Origin: DATLAN01 sp035527455 | GTDB lineage: Bacteria > Planctomycetota > Planctomycetia > Pirellulales > Thermoguttaceae | Direction: 5' to 3' | DNA length: 11,819 bases | Assembly: GCA_035527455.1 (NCBI GenBank) | Contig: DATLAN010000245.1 | Location: 1 to 11,819 of the forward strand | In this document: positions 1 through 6,078 of the stretch, piece after piece | Layout of the letters: the number at the start of each line of letters is the position of its first letter | How positions within the stretch are numbered: position 1 is the stretch's first letter | The notes under the pieces: model-generated | The model's input: the letters and a program-made list of their open reading frames with translations, nothing else | What the model was told of the DNA's origin: nothing | Database searches by the model: none | Program-made: the position numbers and the translations under genes

Positions 1-75
1 CTGTTCTTCGGTGAGCGCGGCCCCCCGAAGAACATCGAGCGTCGATTCGTTCAAAACCTCCGTGCATGTCGCCAT
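1..75 (-). CDS. N-terminal fragment of a possible minus-strand gene (unknown product)
   Basis: Reading leftwards from an ATG at 75 gives 25 codons with no stop before the window edge (MATCTEVLNESTLDVLRGAA then LTEEQ). An in-frame TGA lies four codons upstream (85-87), so the start can hardly be earlier. Codon third positions are mostly G or C, as in the neighbouring genes. There is no convincing Shine-Dalgarno sequence, only a weak GCGGG just before the ATG. The fragment is too short to assign to a family. If real, it would be divergent from the membrane-protein gene at 261, with the heptamer array lying between them. Confidence 0.4.
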   Translation of the reverse strand, partial: MATCTEVLNESTLDVLRGAALTEEQ

Positions 76-138
76 GCCCGCAAGTCATAACACAACACCC
101 CAAAATCCACCAATACGACTTCAGATGGCTGAAATGTT

Positions 139-215
139 ACTGACAACTGAAAACTGACAACTGACAACTGACAACTGAAAACCGACAACTGACAACTGAC
201 AACTGACAACTGAAA
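139..215. repeat. Heptanucleotide tandem repeat array (11 x 7 bp, ACTGACA type)
   Basis: Eleven heptamers sit in perfect register with no indels. Most units are ACTGACA. Units 2, 6 and 11 are ACTGAAA and unit 7 is ACCGACA. The array is intergenic, ending 45 bp before the ATG at 261. It resembles the heptameric short tandem repeats (STRR type) known from cyanobacteria. I recall the same CAACTGA-type heptamers as common in planctomycete intergenic DNA, where they yield spurious peptides. There are no spacers, so it is not a CRISPR array. Function unknown; replication slippage is the likely way it grew. Confidence 0.95.
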
Positions 216-260
216 GCCAAAACAGCCGCCGAACCATTCCCGAAACACGCCATATCCCCG

Positions 261-905
261 ATGCACGAGTCACAAACTATCCTGGGAAACATCCGCCGCG
301 AGCTGAAGGCCCACGTGCCGTTCACGATCGCCGGGACGCTGCTCGGCGTCGGCGCGATGGCGATCGTCGTCTCCGCGGGGTTGACCCACTGGGCGGAGCC
401 GACGTTCGAGGTGATGCATCCGTTGCACGTGCTCCTCAGTGCGCTGGCCACGACCGGGGTCTATCGCCGTTACAGCCGGGGTGGGGTTTGGGCCACGATC
501 GCCGTAGGATACTTCGGCAGCGTCGGCGTGGCCACGATCAGCGACAGCCTGATTCCCTACCTGGGCGAATGGCTGCTGGATCTGCCCGCGAGTCGCGTTC
601 ACCTGGGGTTCATCGAACTCTGGTATCTGGTGAATCCCCTGGCCGCCGCCGGGATTGCCGCGGCTTACTTCTATCCGAAGACCAAGGTCTCGCACGGCGG
701 CCACGTGTTGCTGAGCGTCTTCGCGTCCCAGGCCCATATGACCATGGCGTTGGGAGGAGATTTCGGGTTCCTGACGTTGGCGGTGCTGGGCGTGTTCTTG
801 TTCCTCGCCGTGTGGATACCGTGCTGTACGAGCGACATCGTGTTCCCGCTCTTGTTCGCGGGAAAAGAGGGCTCGGCTTGCCATCGGCGTGCGCCCGAGT
901 CATAA
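261..905 (+). CDS. Polytopic membrane protein of unknown function with conserved-looking His and Cys residues
   Basis: The 214-residue product is strongly hydrophobic, with about six likely membrane segments near residues 19-40, 54-68, 77-95, 116-137, 147-163 and 169-199. Polar residues sit within or beside the helices: an HPLH motif (His53, His56), a TISD motif (Asp95), His114, His145, His148, His159, and IPCCTSDIVFP at 186-196 (Cys188, Cys189, Asp192). Such a pattern would fit a metal-binding or redox-active membrane protein, but that is inference. I cannot name the family with confidence. The ATG at 261 gives a sensible short cytoplasmic N-terminus, though no clear Shine-Dalgarno precedes it. 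The hydrolase gene starts 23 bp downstream, so the two may be cotranscribed. The last dozen residues are polar and look unconserved. Confidence 0.8.
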   Translation: MHESQTILGNIRRELKAHVPFTIAGTLLGVGAMAIVVSAGLTHWAEPTFEVMHPLHVLLSALATTGVYRRYSRGGVWATIAVGYFGSVGVATISDSLIPYLGEWLLDLPASRVHLGFIELWYLVNPLAAAGIAAAYFYPKTKVSHGGHVLLSVFASQAHMTMALGGDFGFLTLAVLGVFLFLAVWIPCCTSDIVFPLLFAGKEGSACHRRAPES

Positions 906-928
906 TCGCGGTGTTGGGGTAAGTTTCC

Positions 929-1942
929 ATGAGACTTCTCGTCTCCATCTTCTGCGTGTTTGCGACTGCGGGGCCGCTGGTCCCGTCCGTGCCTCTCCGC
1001 GCCGCCGATCCACTGGAGTTCCGGCGCATCGCAATCCCGACCCTGGGCGGAAAGCAGTTTTGGGCCGACGAACTGTTCTTCCACCAGTGGCGAATCCAAC
1101 GCAACGTGGTCGACGGCCATTGCCGGCTGCTGGACGCGAAGAACTTCCGGCACGCCTCGGGAACGTTCGAGGAGTGTCGTGCCCGGCTTGAACAGATCCG
1201 CCGCCAGCGGAACCTCCCACCGATGAAGGGAAAGGCCGTGATCGTTCTGCACGGGCTGTTCCGCACGCGGTCGTCCATGGCCGAACTGTGCGATTACCTG
1301 CAACAGCAGGGCGGCTACACGGTCTTCAACGTCGCCTACCCCAGCACCCGGCGCGACGTCGGCGGCCACGCCCGGTCGCTGGCGCGGATCGTCGAGAACC
1401 TCGAAGGCATCGAGGAGATCGACTTCGTCGCCCACAGCATGGGCAATATCGTCGTCCGCCATTACCTGGCCGACCAGGTGCGGCAGCGGTCGCCTTCCGA
1501 GGAAGCTCCAACAGCAAGTGCCCGGCCGGTCGATCCGCGGATCAAGCGGTTCGTGATGTTGGGCCCGCCGAACCACGGCTCGCTGTTGGCGCTGACGTTG
1601 GCCGAGAACTCGGTGCTCGAAGCGATCACCGGCGACACGGTGCGGCAACTCGGCCAGGATTGGACCAAACTGCAGGCCCAACTGGCCACGCCCGACTGCG
1701 AGTTCGGCATCATCGCCGGCGGCAAGGGGGACGGCAAGGGATTCAATCCCCTCTTGCCGGGCGACGACGACGGCACGGTCACCGTGGCCAGCGCGCGATT
1801 GGCCCAAGCGGCCGACTTCGTCCTCGTGCCCGCCTTCCATTCCTCCATCATGGACAACCAGCACGTCCGGGAGTACACGCTCCGGTTCCTGCAGAAAGGC
1901 TATTTCATTTCTCCCGAGAAACGCCAACCGATCGGGAATTGA
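929..1942 (+). CDS. Exported alpha/beta-hydrolase, lipase-like
   Basis: The 337-residue protein begins with a hydrophobic signal-like segment (residues 1-26, ending LRAA), so it probably acts outside the cytoplasm. An alpha/beta-hydrolase fold is indicated by VIVLHGLFR (104-112, oxyanion-hole HG), the nucleophile elbow VAHSMGN (167-173, Ser170), an Asp in LLPGDDDGTV (275-284, Asp280 or Asp281) and a late His in AFHSSIMDN (302-310, His304). The PPNHGS stretch at 213-218 is typical of lipases in the GPI-deacylase/PGAP1-like and bacterial triacylglycerol lipase groups. The likely activity is hydrolysis of an ester bond, and the substrate is unknown. The elbow has Ala instead of the usual first Gly (AHSMG), which is tolerated in this superfamily. 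It ends 10 bp before ruvX, so cotranscription is likely although the functions are not obviously related. Confidence 0.85.
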   Translation: MRLLVSIFCVFATAGPLVPSVPLRAADPLEFRRIAIPTLGGKQFWADELFFHQWRIQRNVVDGHCRLLDAKNFRHASGTFEECRARLEQIRRQRNLPPMKGKAVIVLHGLFRTRSSMAELCDYLQQQGGYTVFNVAYPSTRRDVGGHARSLARIVENLEGIEEIDFVAHSMGNIVVRHYLADQVRQRSPSEEAPTASARPVDPRIKRFVMLGPPNHGSLLALTLAENSVLEAITGDTVRQLGQDWTKLQAQLATPDCEFGIIAGGKGDGKGFNPLLPGDDDGTVTVASARLAQAADFVLVPAFHSSIMDNQHVREYTLRFLQKGYFISPEKRQPIGN

Positions 1943-1952
1943 CGGGGGACGC

Positions 1953-2417
1953 ATGAGCAAGGCCCATTGCCCCGGCCGCATCGCCGGAATCGATTATGGA
2001 ACCGTGCGGATCGGTATCGCCCTGACCGATCCGGGGCAGACCTTGGCCAGTCCGCTGGAGAACTACACGCGGCGGGCAGCGCAGCAGGACGCCGCGCGAT
2101 TCCGGCAACTCGTGGCCGAAGAAGACGTGATGTTGTTCGTGGTCGGATTGCCGGTACACCTCGACGGGCGGGAAAGCCAAAAATCGAGCGAAGCCCGAGA
2201 ATTCGGCCGCTGGCTGGCCGAAGTGACCGGCGTGAAAGTCGTGTTCTTCGACGAACGGTTCACCAGCAGCGAGGCCGAACAATTCCTCTTAGGCGCCGGG
2301 CTGACCCAGCGGCGCCGCAAGAAACGCCTCGACATGGTCGCCGCCCAGATCATGCTCGCCGCGTACCTGGAATCCAGGACTCGGGGGGAAGCGCCTCCGG
2401 GGGCCTTGGACGACTGA
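1953..2417 (+). CDS. ruvX: Putative pre-16S rRNA nuclease / Holliday junction resolvase-like RuvX (YqgF)
   Basis: The 154-residue length is usual for YqgF/RuvX, an RNase H-fold nuclease of the cytoplasm linked to 5' processing of 16S rRNA and earlier proposed as a Holliday junction resolvase. All family motifs are present: GIDYGTVRIGIALTD (12-26, catalytic Asp14), VVGLPVHLDG (63-72), FFDERFTSSEA (98-108, with the DER triad at 100-102), and KRLDMVAAQIML (124-135, Asp127), the third acidic site. The ATG at 1953 follows the hydrolase stop by 10 bp and is preceded by GGGGGAC, a usable Shine-Dalgarno. The C-terminal tail after residue 140 is polar and looks variable. The assignment is secure. The gene is probably translated from the same transcript as the upstream hydrolase. 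Confidence 0.95.
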   Translation: MSKAHCPGRIAGIDYGTVRIGIALTDPGQTLASPLENYTRRAAQQDAARFRQLVAEEDVMLFVVGLPVHLDGRESQKSSEAREFGRWLAEVTGVKVVFFDERFTSSEAEQFLLGAGLTQRRRKKRLDMVAAQIMLAAYLESRTRGEAPPGALDD

Positions 2418-2553
2418 CTGTTGTGCCGCATGTAGGGCCTGTAGGGAATATTCGCTAAATACCGAAGGTAGCGGCTGCCGATGCTCTTGGTAGTCGACCC
2501 GGTCTCTCGGCACCCGTGTGCCGTTCCGTAGTGACACACAAAGGGGGGAATCT

Positions 2554-2883
2554 ATGATCCGCCGGACCATACTTGTGCTGCTTTGCGCGGTAACCGTGTT
2601 GGCCGTGCTCGGCATGGCTGCCGACGCCCAGGCCCAACAGGCCTTCGATCGCCAGTGGGGACGCAGCTACAGCACTCAGGATTGGAACCGCTTCTACCAC
2701 TACCCGTACGTCTGGTATCCGCAGAATTTCTGGGGCTCGGACTACTACCGCAGCAGCGAGGATCTCTACTATCGCTATCCGCCCGAGATGCGGATCCCGG
2801 TCTACAATCGGCAGTGGCAGAACTACTACCCGCAAGATCGCCTGTATCACAGCGGCAGCCATTTCATGCTGGACGTGTTTTAG
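2554..2883 (+). CDS. Small exported Tyr/Trp-rich protein
   Basis: The 109-residue product has a clear signal peptide: two Arg, a hydrophobic core, and a likely cleavage after AQA near residue 28. The mature part of about 80 residues contains 14 Tyr and 5 Trp, clustered in motifs such as FYHYPYVWYP, DYYRSSEDLYYRYPP and QNYYPQDRLYHSG, and ends HFMLDVF. I chose the ATG at 2554 because AGGGGGGAA lies directly upstream and the signal peptide starts there; an in-frame ATG at 2518 lacks both. I recall similar small secreted proteins with a C-terminal LDVF-like end in planctomycetes, sometimes labelled calmodulin-binding, but cannot verify it. A role in the envelope or surface layer is a guess. A 136-bp gap separates it from ruvX, and I see no good promoter in it. 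Confidence 0.8.
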   Translation: MIRRTILVLLCAVTVLAVLGMAADAQAQQAFDRQWGRSYSTQDWNRFYHYPYVWYPQNFWGSDYYRSSEDLYYRYPPEMRIPVYNRQWQNYYPQDRLYHSGSHFMLDVF

Positions 2884-2893
2884 GTGAAATCAT

Positions 2894-2956
2894 AGTAGCC
2901 GTCTCGCTCCGCGAGACGCTGCCGATGGCTGCATCTCGCGGAGCGAGATGGCTACT
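2894..2956. repeat. Inverted pair of REP-like palindromes (BIME-like), GTAGCC family
   Basis: Two 25-bp arms (2894-2918 and 2932-2956) are inverted copies with two mismatches, separated by 13 bp. Each arm has GTAGCC followed by its own palindrome (GTCTCGC-TCC-GCGAGAC at 2901-2917 in the left arm). The element can therefore fold as one long hairpin or as two small ones. A GTAG tetranucleotide beside a short palindrome, in head-to-head pairs, is the layout of REP/BIME elements moved by RAYT (TnpA-REP, Y1 HUH) transposases. It lies between convergent genes, 8 bp from the stop of the M20 gene. No T-tract follows either side, so a terminator role is unproven. Confidence 0.85.
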
Positions 2957-2963
2957 GTGCGGC

Positions 2964-4148
2964 TCATGAGGCGAAGCGGTAATAGATCTCCGCGGCCTGG
3001 TGCAATTGGTCCAGCGGGAGCCACTCGTCCTTCGTGTGGGCCTGATCGAGTCGTCCGGGCCCAAAGACGACCGAGGGCACGCCGGCAACCGAGTACAACG
3101 CCGCGTTGGTCGCGTAGGCCACGCCCGCTTTGCGACACCCGCCCGTGACCATGCGGACGACCTGCGCCAGTTCTTCAGCCAACGGACCGTTGAACTCGTC
3201 GGAGAGAGCCGGCCCCTGCATCGACGGCGGATCGTGCTGTACGGAGAAAGTCGGCTCCGTCGCTCGTCGCAGATACTCGATCAATTCCCGACGGGCGTCC
3301 TCAGGGGCTTCTCCCGGCGGCAGCCGACGGTCGATCTCGATCGTGCAACGGTCCGGTACCGTGTTGACGCTCGTGCCGCCGTGGATCGTGCCGACGCTCA
3401 ACGTGGCGGCACCGCAGAGCGGATGAGAGCGTGTGCCGGCGACCACTTCCCGGGCGTACCGCTCGACGGCCACGAGCGCCCGGGCCATTCGGTAAATGGC
3501 ATTCTCGCCGGCTTCCGGTTGCGCGCTGTGGCAAGCACGGCCGGCGGTGTGGCACTTCCAGCGGACGACGCCCTTGTGTGCCACCACCACGTCCAGATCC
3601 GTCGGCTCGGCGATCACGGCCACGTCGGGTCGGCGAGGGACGATCCCGCTCTGGCGGCCGGTCCACAACTCGGTGAGTGCCCGGGCGCCGGAAAATCCGT
3701 ATTCTTCATCGACCGTGCAGCACACCAGGACGGTGGGCCTGTTCGACGGGCGAAGTTCGGCCAGACGGGCCACGGCGGTCAGCATGGCGGCCATGCCACC
3801 CTTGGTGTCGCACGATCCGCGGCCGTAAAGCCGGCCTTCGCGAACCTCTGGCGTGAACGGGGCGATCGTCATTCCCTCGGCGGGCACAGTGTCTTGATGG
3901 GCATCGAACAAGACCACCCGCCCCCCGTCTTCCGGCGGGATACTGCCGTCGAGCCGCGCGATCAGATTCTCCCGGTTCCCCGCCACGGGTTGCCTTTCCA
4001 CGCGAAGTCCCAAGCGGCGGAACAGTTGCTCCAGGTGCTCGGTGAGGCGAGTTTCAAGAAACGGCGTGTCCTTGCCGGCACCCCCCATCGGGTTGACGCT
4101 CGGAATGGCCACCAGTTGGCGGAGCGTTTCGACCGGATCCAGTTCCAA
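2964..4148 (-). CDS. M20-family zinc metallopeptidase / ArgE-DapE-type deacylase
   Basis: The 394-residue protein has the full M20 metal centre: FDAHQDTVP (81-89, His84), GRGSCDTKGG (109-118, bridging Asp114), VDEEYGFSG (146-154, base Glu148 and ligand Glu149), AEPT (180-183, Glu181) and AHTKDEW (370-376, His371). CHSAQP at 206-211 supplies the conserved His of the dimerisation lid domain. The family hydrolyses N-acyl amino acids or small peptides in the cytoplasm, as in acetylornithine deacetylase (ArgE) and succinyl-diaminopimelate desuccinylase (DapE). The sequence alone does not show which substrate applies, and no arginine or lysine genes are adjacent. The start is TTG, supported by a perfect AGGAGG five bases upstream. 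It is transcribed away from nuo from its own promoter. Confidence 0.9.
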   Translation of the reverse strand: MELDPVETLRQLVAIPSVNPMGGAGKDTPFLETRLTEHLEQLFRRLGLRVERQPVAGNRENLIARLDGSIPPEDGGRVVLFDAHQDTVPAEGMTIAPFTPEVREGRLYGRGSCDTKGGMAAMLTAVARLAELRPSNRPTVLVCCTVDEEYGFSGARALTELWTGRQSGIVPRRPDVAVIAEPTDLDVVVAHKGVVRWKCHTAGRACHSAQPEAGENAIYRMARALVAVERYAREVVAGTRSHPLCGAATLSVGTIHGGTSVNTVPDRCTIEIDRRLPPGEAPEDARRELIEYLRRATEPTFSVQHDPPSMQGPALSDEFNGPLAEELAQVVRMVTGGCRKAGVAYATNAALYSVAGVPSVVFGPGRLDQAHTKDEWLPLDQLHQAAEIYYRFAS

Positions 4149-4153
4149 GGCGC

Positions 4154-4159
4154 CCTCCT
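4154..4159 (-). promoter_or_regulatory. Shine-Dalgarno AGGAGG that fixes the TTG start of the M20 gene
   Basis: On the minus strand AGGAGG is followed by 5 bases (GCGCC) and then TTG. The next in-frame ATG is codon 21, which would cut off the start of the M20 fold, so TTG is the likely start. Confidence 0.85.
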
Positions 4160-4240
4160 ATCGCTTCGAGAAGACGTTTTCTATGATAGTCGTGTTGTTA
4201 GAACGGCTTTTTTGAAGTTGCGGTCGCTGTTTCACGCGCG

Positions 4241-4268
4241 ATTATAGTATTTCTGTCGTTCATTGCAA
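4241..4268 (-). promoter_or_regulatory. Probable sigma-70-type promoter of the M20 gene
   Basis: On the minus strand, TTGCAA (4263-4268) is followed by a 16-bp spacer and a perfect TATAAT (4241-4246). Transcription would start near 4234, leaving a leader of about 85 nt before the TTG start. The match is seen in sequence; promoter activity is inferred. Confidence 0.6.
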
Positions 4269-4390
4269 GTACATCGGTGGCATAGAACTGACATAGTGGG
4301 ATAGCGGCGCGGTTTAGCTGAAGAAGAAAATTCTCAATTTAACCCGAAAGTGGGGTTGAGGCGACGCATCTTCTACATCATAATCAAATT

Positions 4391-4412
4391 GCGAGGGGTA
4401 ACCCTCGCCTAC
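4391..4412 (-). repeat. REP-like palindrome, GTAG type
   Basis: On the minus strand this reads GTAG followed by GCGAGGG-TTAC-CCCTCGC, a 7-bp stem with a 4-base loop. It shares the GTAG-plus-palindrome layout with the element at 2894-2956, though the stem sequence differs. It could also simply be a hairpin of the leader transcript. Confidence 0.45.
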
Positions 4413-4414
4413 AT

Positions 4415-4458
4415 GCCCTTCGTAGGTCCCTGCCCCGCCTACGGAGGGCTGTTTTTTT
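4415..4458 (+). terminator. Rho-independent terminator upstream of the nuo promoter
   Basis: A 12-bp stem (GCCCTTCGTAGG at 4415-4426 pairing with CCTACGGAGGGC at 4438-4449, one U-G wobble) encloses an 11-base loop and is followed by TG and seven T (4452-4458). This is a textbook intrinsic terminator on the plus strand. It would stop any transcript entering the nuo control region from the left. Confidence 0.8.
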
Positions 4459-4487
4459 GCGCCCGCCGGCCGGCGGCCGGAATCGGC

Positions 4488-4516
4488 TTGACCGCCTGCG
4501 GGAGCACTCTTAGAAT
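4488..4516 (+). promoter_or_regulatory. Probable sigma-70-type promoter of the nuo operon
   Basis: TTGACC (4488-4493), a 17-bp spacer and TAGAAT (4511-4516) closely match the -35/-10 consensus. Transcription would begin near 4523, about 40 nt before the nuoA ATG. A 14-bp perfect palindrome, CCGCCGGCCGGCGG (4463-4476), lies 11 bp upstream of the -35. It could be an operator but may be only GC-rich chance. Confidence 0.7.
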
Positions 4517-4563
4517 GCGTCCCGCTTTCTTTCGCCACTGCACAAGATAAGGGGTAGCCACGG

Positions 4564-5022
4564 ATGGGAAGTGCGGTGTTACCGGTCTTTCTTCTGCTCG
4601 CTGGTGCGCTGGGTCTGGCCGTTGCCTTATTGGTCGCGGCCCGACTGCTCAATCCGTCTCGTCCCGGGCGCGTCAAGCAGATGCCGTATGAGAGCGGTAT
4701 GGATCCGATCCACGGCGCCCGGCGGAAGTTCGACGTGCGGTTTCACCTGCTGGCGATCGCGTTTCTGGTTTTCGACGTGGAACTGTTGTTTCTCTATCCC
4801 TGGGCGGTCACGGCCCGGCCGGCCCGGCTGGCCGCGCAAACGGCGACCGCGGCAGAAGCCGGCGAGCGTACTGCGGTCATGGATGCGACGGCCGGCGCCT
4901 TGCAGAACACGGAACTGGCGCGCAACCGCCGCGCGGTCTTCTTCGGCGTGATGGTCTTTGTCGCCCTGTTGACGTTGGGATTCATCTACGACTGGCGCAA
5001 GGGGATCTTCCGGTGGCGATAG
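4564..5022 (+). CDS. nuoA: NADH-quinone oxidoreductase subunit A
   Basis: This is the 152-residue small membrane subunit of complex I, lying beside NuoH near the quinone entry. Three membrane helices are visible (about 5-29, 58-82, 123-143). Family signatures are MPYESGMDP (40-48) and FDVRFHLLAIAFLVFDVE (56-73), with the conserved Asp71 and Glu73 in the second helix. Between helices 2 and 3 lies a hydrophilic Ala-rich stretch of about 38 residues (84-121). That is longer than in the typical NuoA of about 120-147 residues. The ATG at 4564 follows AAGGGG at a rather long spacing. It is the first gene of the operon, and its last 10 bases overlap nuoB. Confidence 0.95.
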   Translation: MGSAVLPVFLLLAGALGLAVALLVAARLLNPSRPGRVKQMPYESGMDPIHGARRKFDVRFHLLAIAFLVFDVELLFLYPWAVTARPARLAAQTATAAEAGERTAVMDATAGALQNTELARNRRAVFFGVMVFVALLTLGFIYDWRKGIFRWR

Positions 5023-5537
5023 TCGAACTTCCCGAGGGCGTGGCGATCACCCGGCTCGACAAGCTGGTCAGTTGGTGTCGCAAGAACAGTCTCTGGCCGA
5101 TGCCGTTTGCGACGGCCTGCTGCGGGATCGAGCTGATGGCCACCGGGGCCAGCCGGCACGACATCGCCCGGTTCGGGGCCGAAGTGTTCCGCTTCAGCCC
5201 GCGGCAGTGCGATCTGATGATCGTAGCCGGCCGGGTGGCGATGAAGATGCTGCCGGTGTTGCAGCGGATCTGGCAGCAGATGCACGAGCCGAAATGGTGC
5301 ATATCGATGGGGGCCTGCGCGTCGACCGGCGGCGTGTTCGACACCTACAGCGTGGTGCAGGGAATCGACCGCTTCATTCCGGTCGACGTTTACACGCCCG
5401 GCTGTCCGCCCCGGCCCGAGCAACTGATCCGGTCGATCCTCGATTTGCAGGAGAAGATCCAGCGCGAAGGGACCGTCGCCGGCCGCGAGTTCGACGCCCC
5501 CTCGCGCCAGCGCCCCAAGAGAGCGCTCCAACCATAG
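5013..5537 (+). CDS. nuoB: NADH-quinone oxidoreductase subunit B (cluster N2 subunit)
   Basis: The 174-residue product is the peripheral-arm subunit that binds the terminal [4Fe-4S] cluster N2 and passes electrons to quinone. The N2 ligands are present: tandem Cys36-Cys37 in FATACCGIE, Cys102 in MGACAS, and Cys131 in PGCPPRP. The start is GTG, inside the end of nuoA (10-bp overlap) and seven bases after AAGGGGA. This suggests translational coupling that keeps A and B in balance. The C-terminal tail after residue 155 is polar and variable. Its TAG stop is the beginning of a repeat shared with the nuoD-nuoE junction. Confidence 0.97.
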   Translation: MAIVELPEGVAITRLDKLVSWCRKNSLWPMPFATACCGIELMATGASRHDIARFGAEVFRFSPRQCDLMIVAGRVAMKMLPVLQRIWQQMHEPKWCISMGACASTGGVFDTYSVVQGIDRFIPVDVYTPGCPPRPEQLIRSILDLQEKIQREGTVAGREFDAPSRQRPKRALQP

Positions 5538-5564
5538 CCGCCTGCGACTTCGCCCCAATCACCA
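5534..5564 (+). repeat. Short repeat at the nuoB-nuoC junction, copy 1
   Basis: This 31-bp sequence begins ATAGCCGCCTGCGACTTCGC and matches 7302-7332 at 26 of 31 positions. In both places the TAG within ATAGCC is the stop codon of the preceding nuo gene. The second copy contains a clean palindrome (GCCGC-TT-GCGGC); this copy has an imperfect one. Confidence 0.8.
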
Positions 5565-5579
5565 AAAAAGCGCCCCGTC

Positions 5580-6077
5580 ATGACCGAACCCGAAACCATC
5601 GCCGCCCTGAAACGTCGCTTCCCCGACTTGACCGTCAGCGAGTTTCGCGGTCAAACCCGGGTCGTGGCGCCACCGGAATCCATCCACGACGTCCTGACCG
5701 AACTCAAGGAGCACCTTGGTTTCGACCTGCTGATCGACGTCACCTGCGTCGATTACCTCAACTACCGCGGGGCGAAGGACCGCTTCGGGCTGGTCTACGT
5801 GCTGACCGGCACCGAGACGAACCGGCGGATCATCGTGCGGACCTTCGTCAACGACCCGGAGCCGACGGTCCCCACGGCGGTCGATTTGTGGGAGGGGGCC
5901 AATTGGCTGGAACGCGAGGTATGGGATCTGTTCGGCATCCGTTTCGCCGGCCATCCGGACCTGCGTCGGATCGTGTTGCCCGAGCCGTTCGCGGCCCATC
6001 CGTTGCGGAAGGACTATCCGCTGCAAGGTCGCGGCGAGCGGCATAACTTCCCCGTCATTACCAGAGCCGAGAGTTGA
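5580..6077 (+). CDS. nuoC: NADH-quinone oxidoreductase subunit C
   Basis: The 165-residue subunit of the connecting module binds NuoD and NuoB and has no cofactor. The 30-kDa-subunit signature is clear: NWLEREVWDLFGIRFAGHPD (108-127) followed by LRRIVLP, then HPLRKDYPL (140-148). It is a separate gene here, not fused to nuoD as in E. coli. The ATG at 5580 has no evident Shine-Dalgarno: the sequence before it is an A-run and then CGCCCCGTC. The 42-bp gap after nuoB is mostly a repeat. nuoD follows after one base, so C and D are probably coupled. Confidence 0.96.
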   Translation: MTEPETIAALKRRFPDLTVSEFRGQTRVVAPPESIHDVLTELKEHLGFDLLIDVTCVDYLNYRGAKDRFGLVYVLTGTETNRRIIVRTFVNDPEPTVPTAVDLWEGANWLEREVWDLFGIRFAGHPDLRRIVLPEPFAAHPLRKDYPLQGRGERHNFPVITRAES

Positions 6078-6078
6078 C

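Larger units (their letters stand above)
4319..4458 (+). ncRNA. Candidate small RNA or orphan structured transcript ending in a terminator
   Basis: The plus strand here has no gene upstream, since the M20 gene is divergent, yet it carries consecutive hairpins and a strong terminator. The hairpins are 4333-4360 (CTCAA pairing with TTGAG around CCC/GGG), 4391-4408 (GCGAGGG-GTAA-CCCTCGC), and the terminator stem at 4415-4449 followed by seven T. The nuo promoter lies after the terminator, so this would be a separate transcript of roughly 140-150 nt. I see no good plus-strand promoter before it. I also find no signature of tmRNA, 6S, SRP RNA or RNase P RNA. The hairpin at 4391-4412 could instead be a REP-type repeat, so the call is tentative. 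Confidence 0.25.

Noticed and set aside
139..215. Possible CRISPR array
   Set aside because: The units are 7 bp, directly contiguous, without spacers, and no cas genes are present.
51..451. Minus-strand frames encoding repeated QLSV / SCQLSV peptides
   Set aside because: They are translations of the ACTGACA heptamer array and have no independent support.
671..1981. A 436-codon minus-strand open frame opposite the lipase-like gene
   Set aside because: It overlaps clear plus-strand catalytic motifs in antisense and has no domain signature; it is a composition effect. The same holds for the frames opposite nuoD (6058-7206) and opposite the M20 gene (3000-4247).
2518..2553. Earlier ATG for the Tyr-rich exported protein
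   Set aside because: It would place 12 polar residues before the signal peptide, and the strong AGGGGGGAA site lies directly before the later ATG at 2554.
2418..2553. Promoter for the small exported protein
   Set aside because: TTGTGC at 2421 and CTAAAT at 2455 are not at workable spacing with partners; no pair of boxes was convincing.
4319..4458. Known housekeeping RNA (tmRNA, SRP RNA, 6S RNA, RNase P)
   Set aside because: None of their characteristic conserved sequences is visible on either strand; only an anonymous structured region ending in a terminator is supported.
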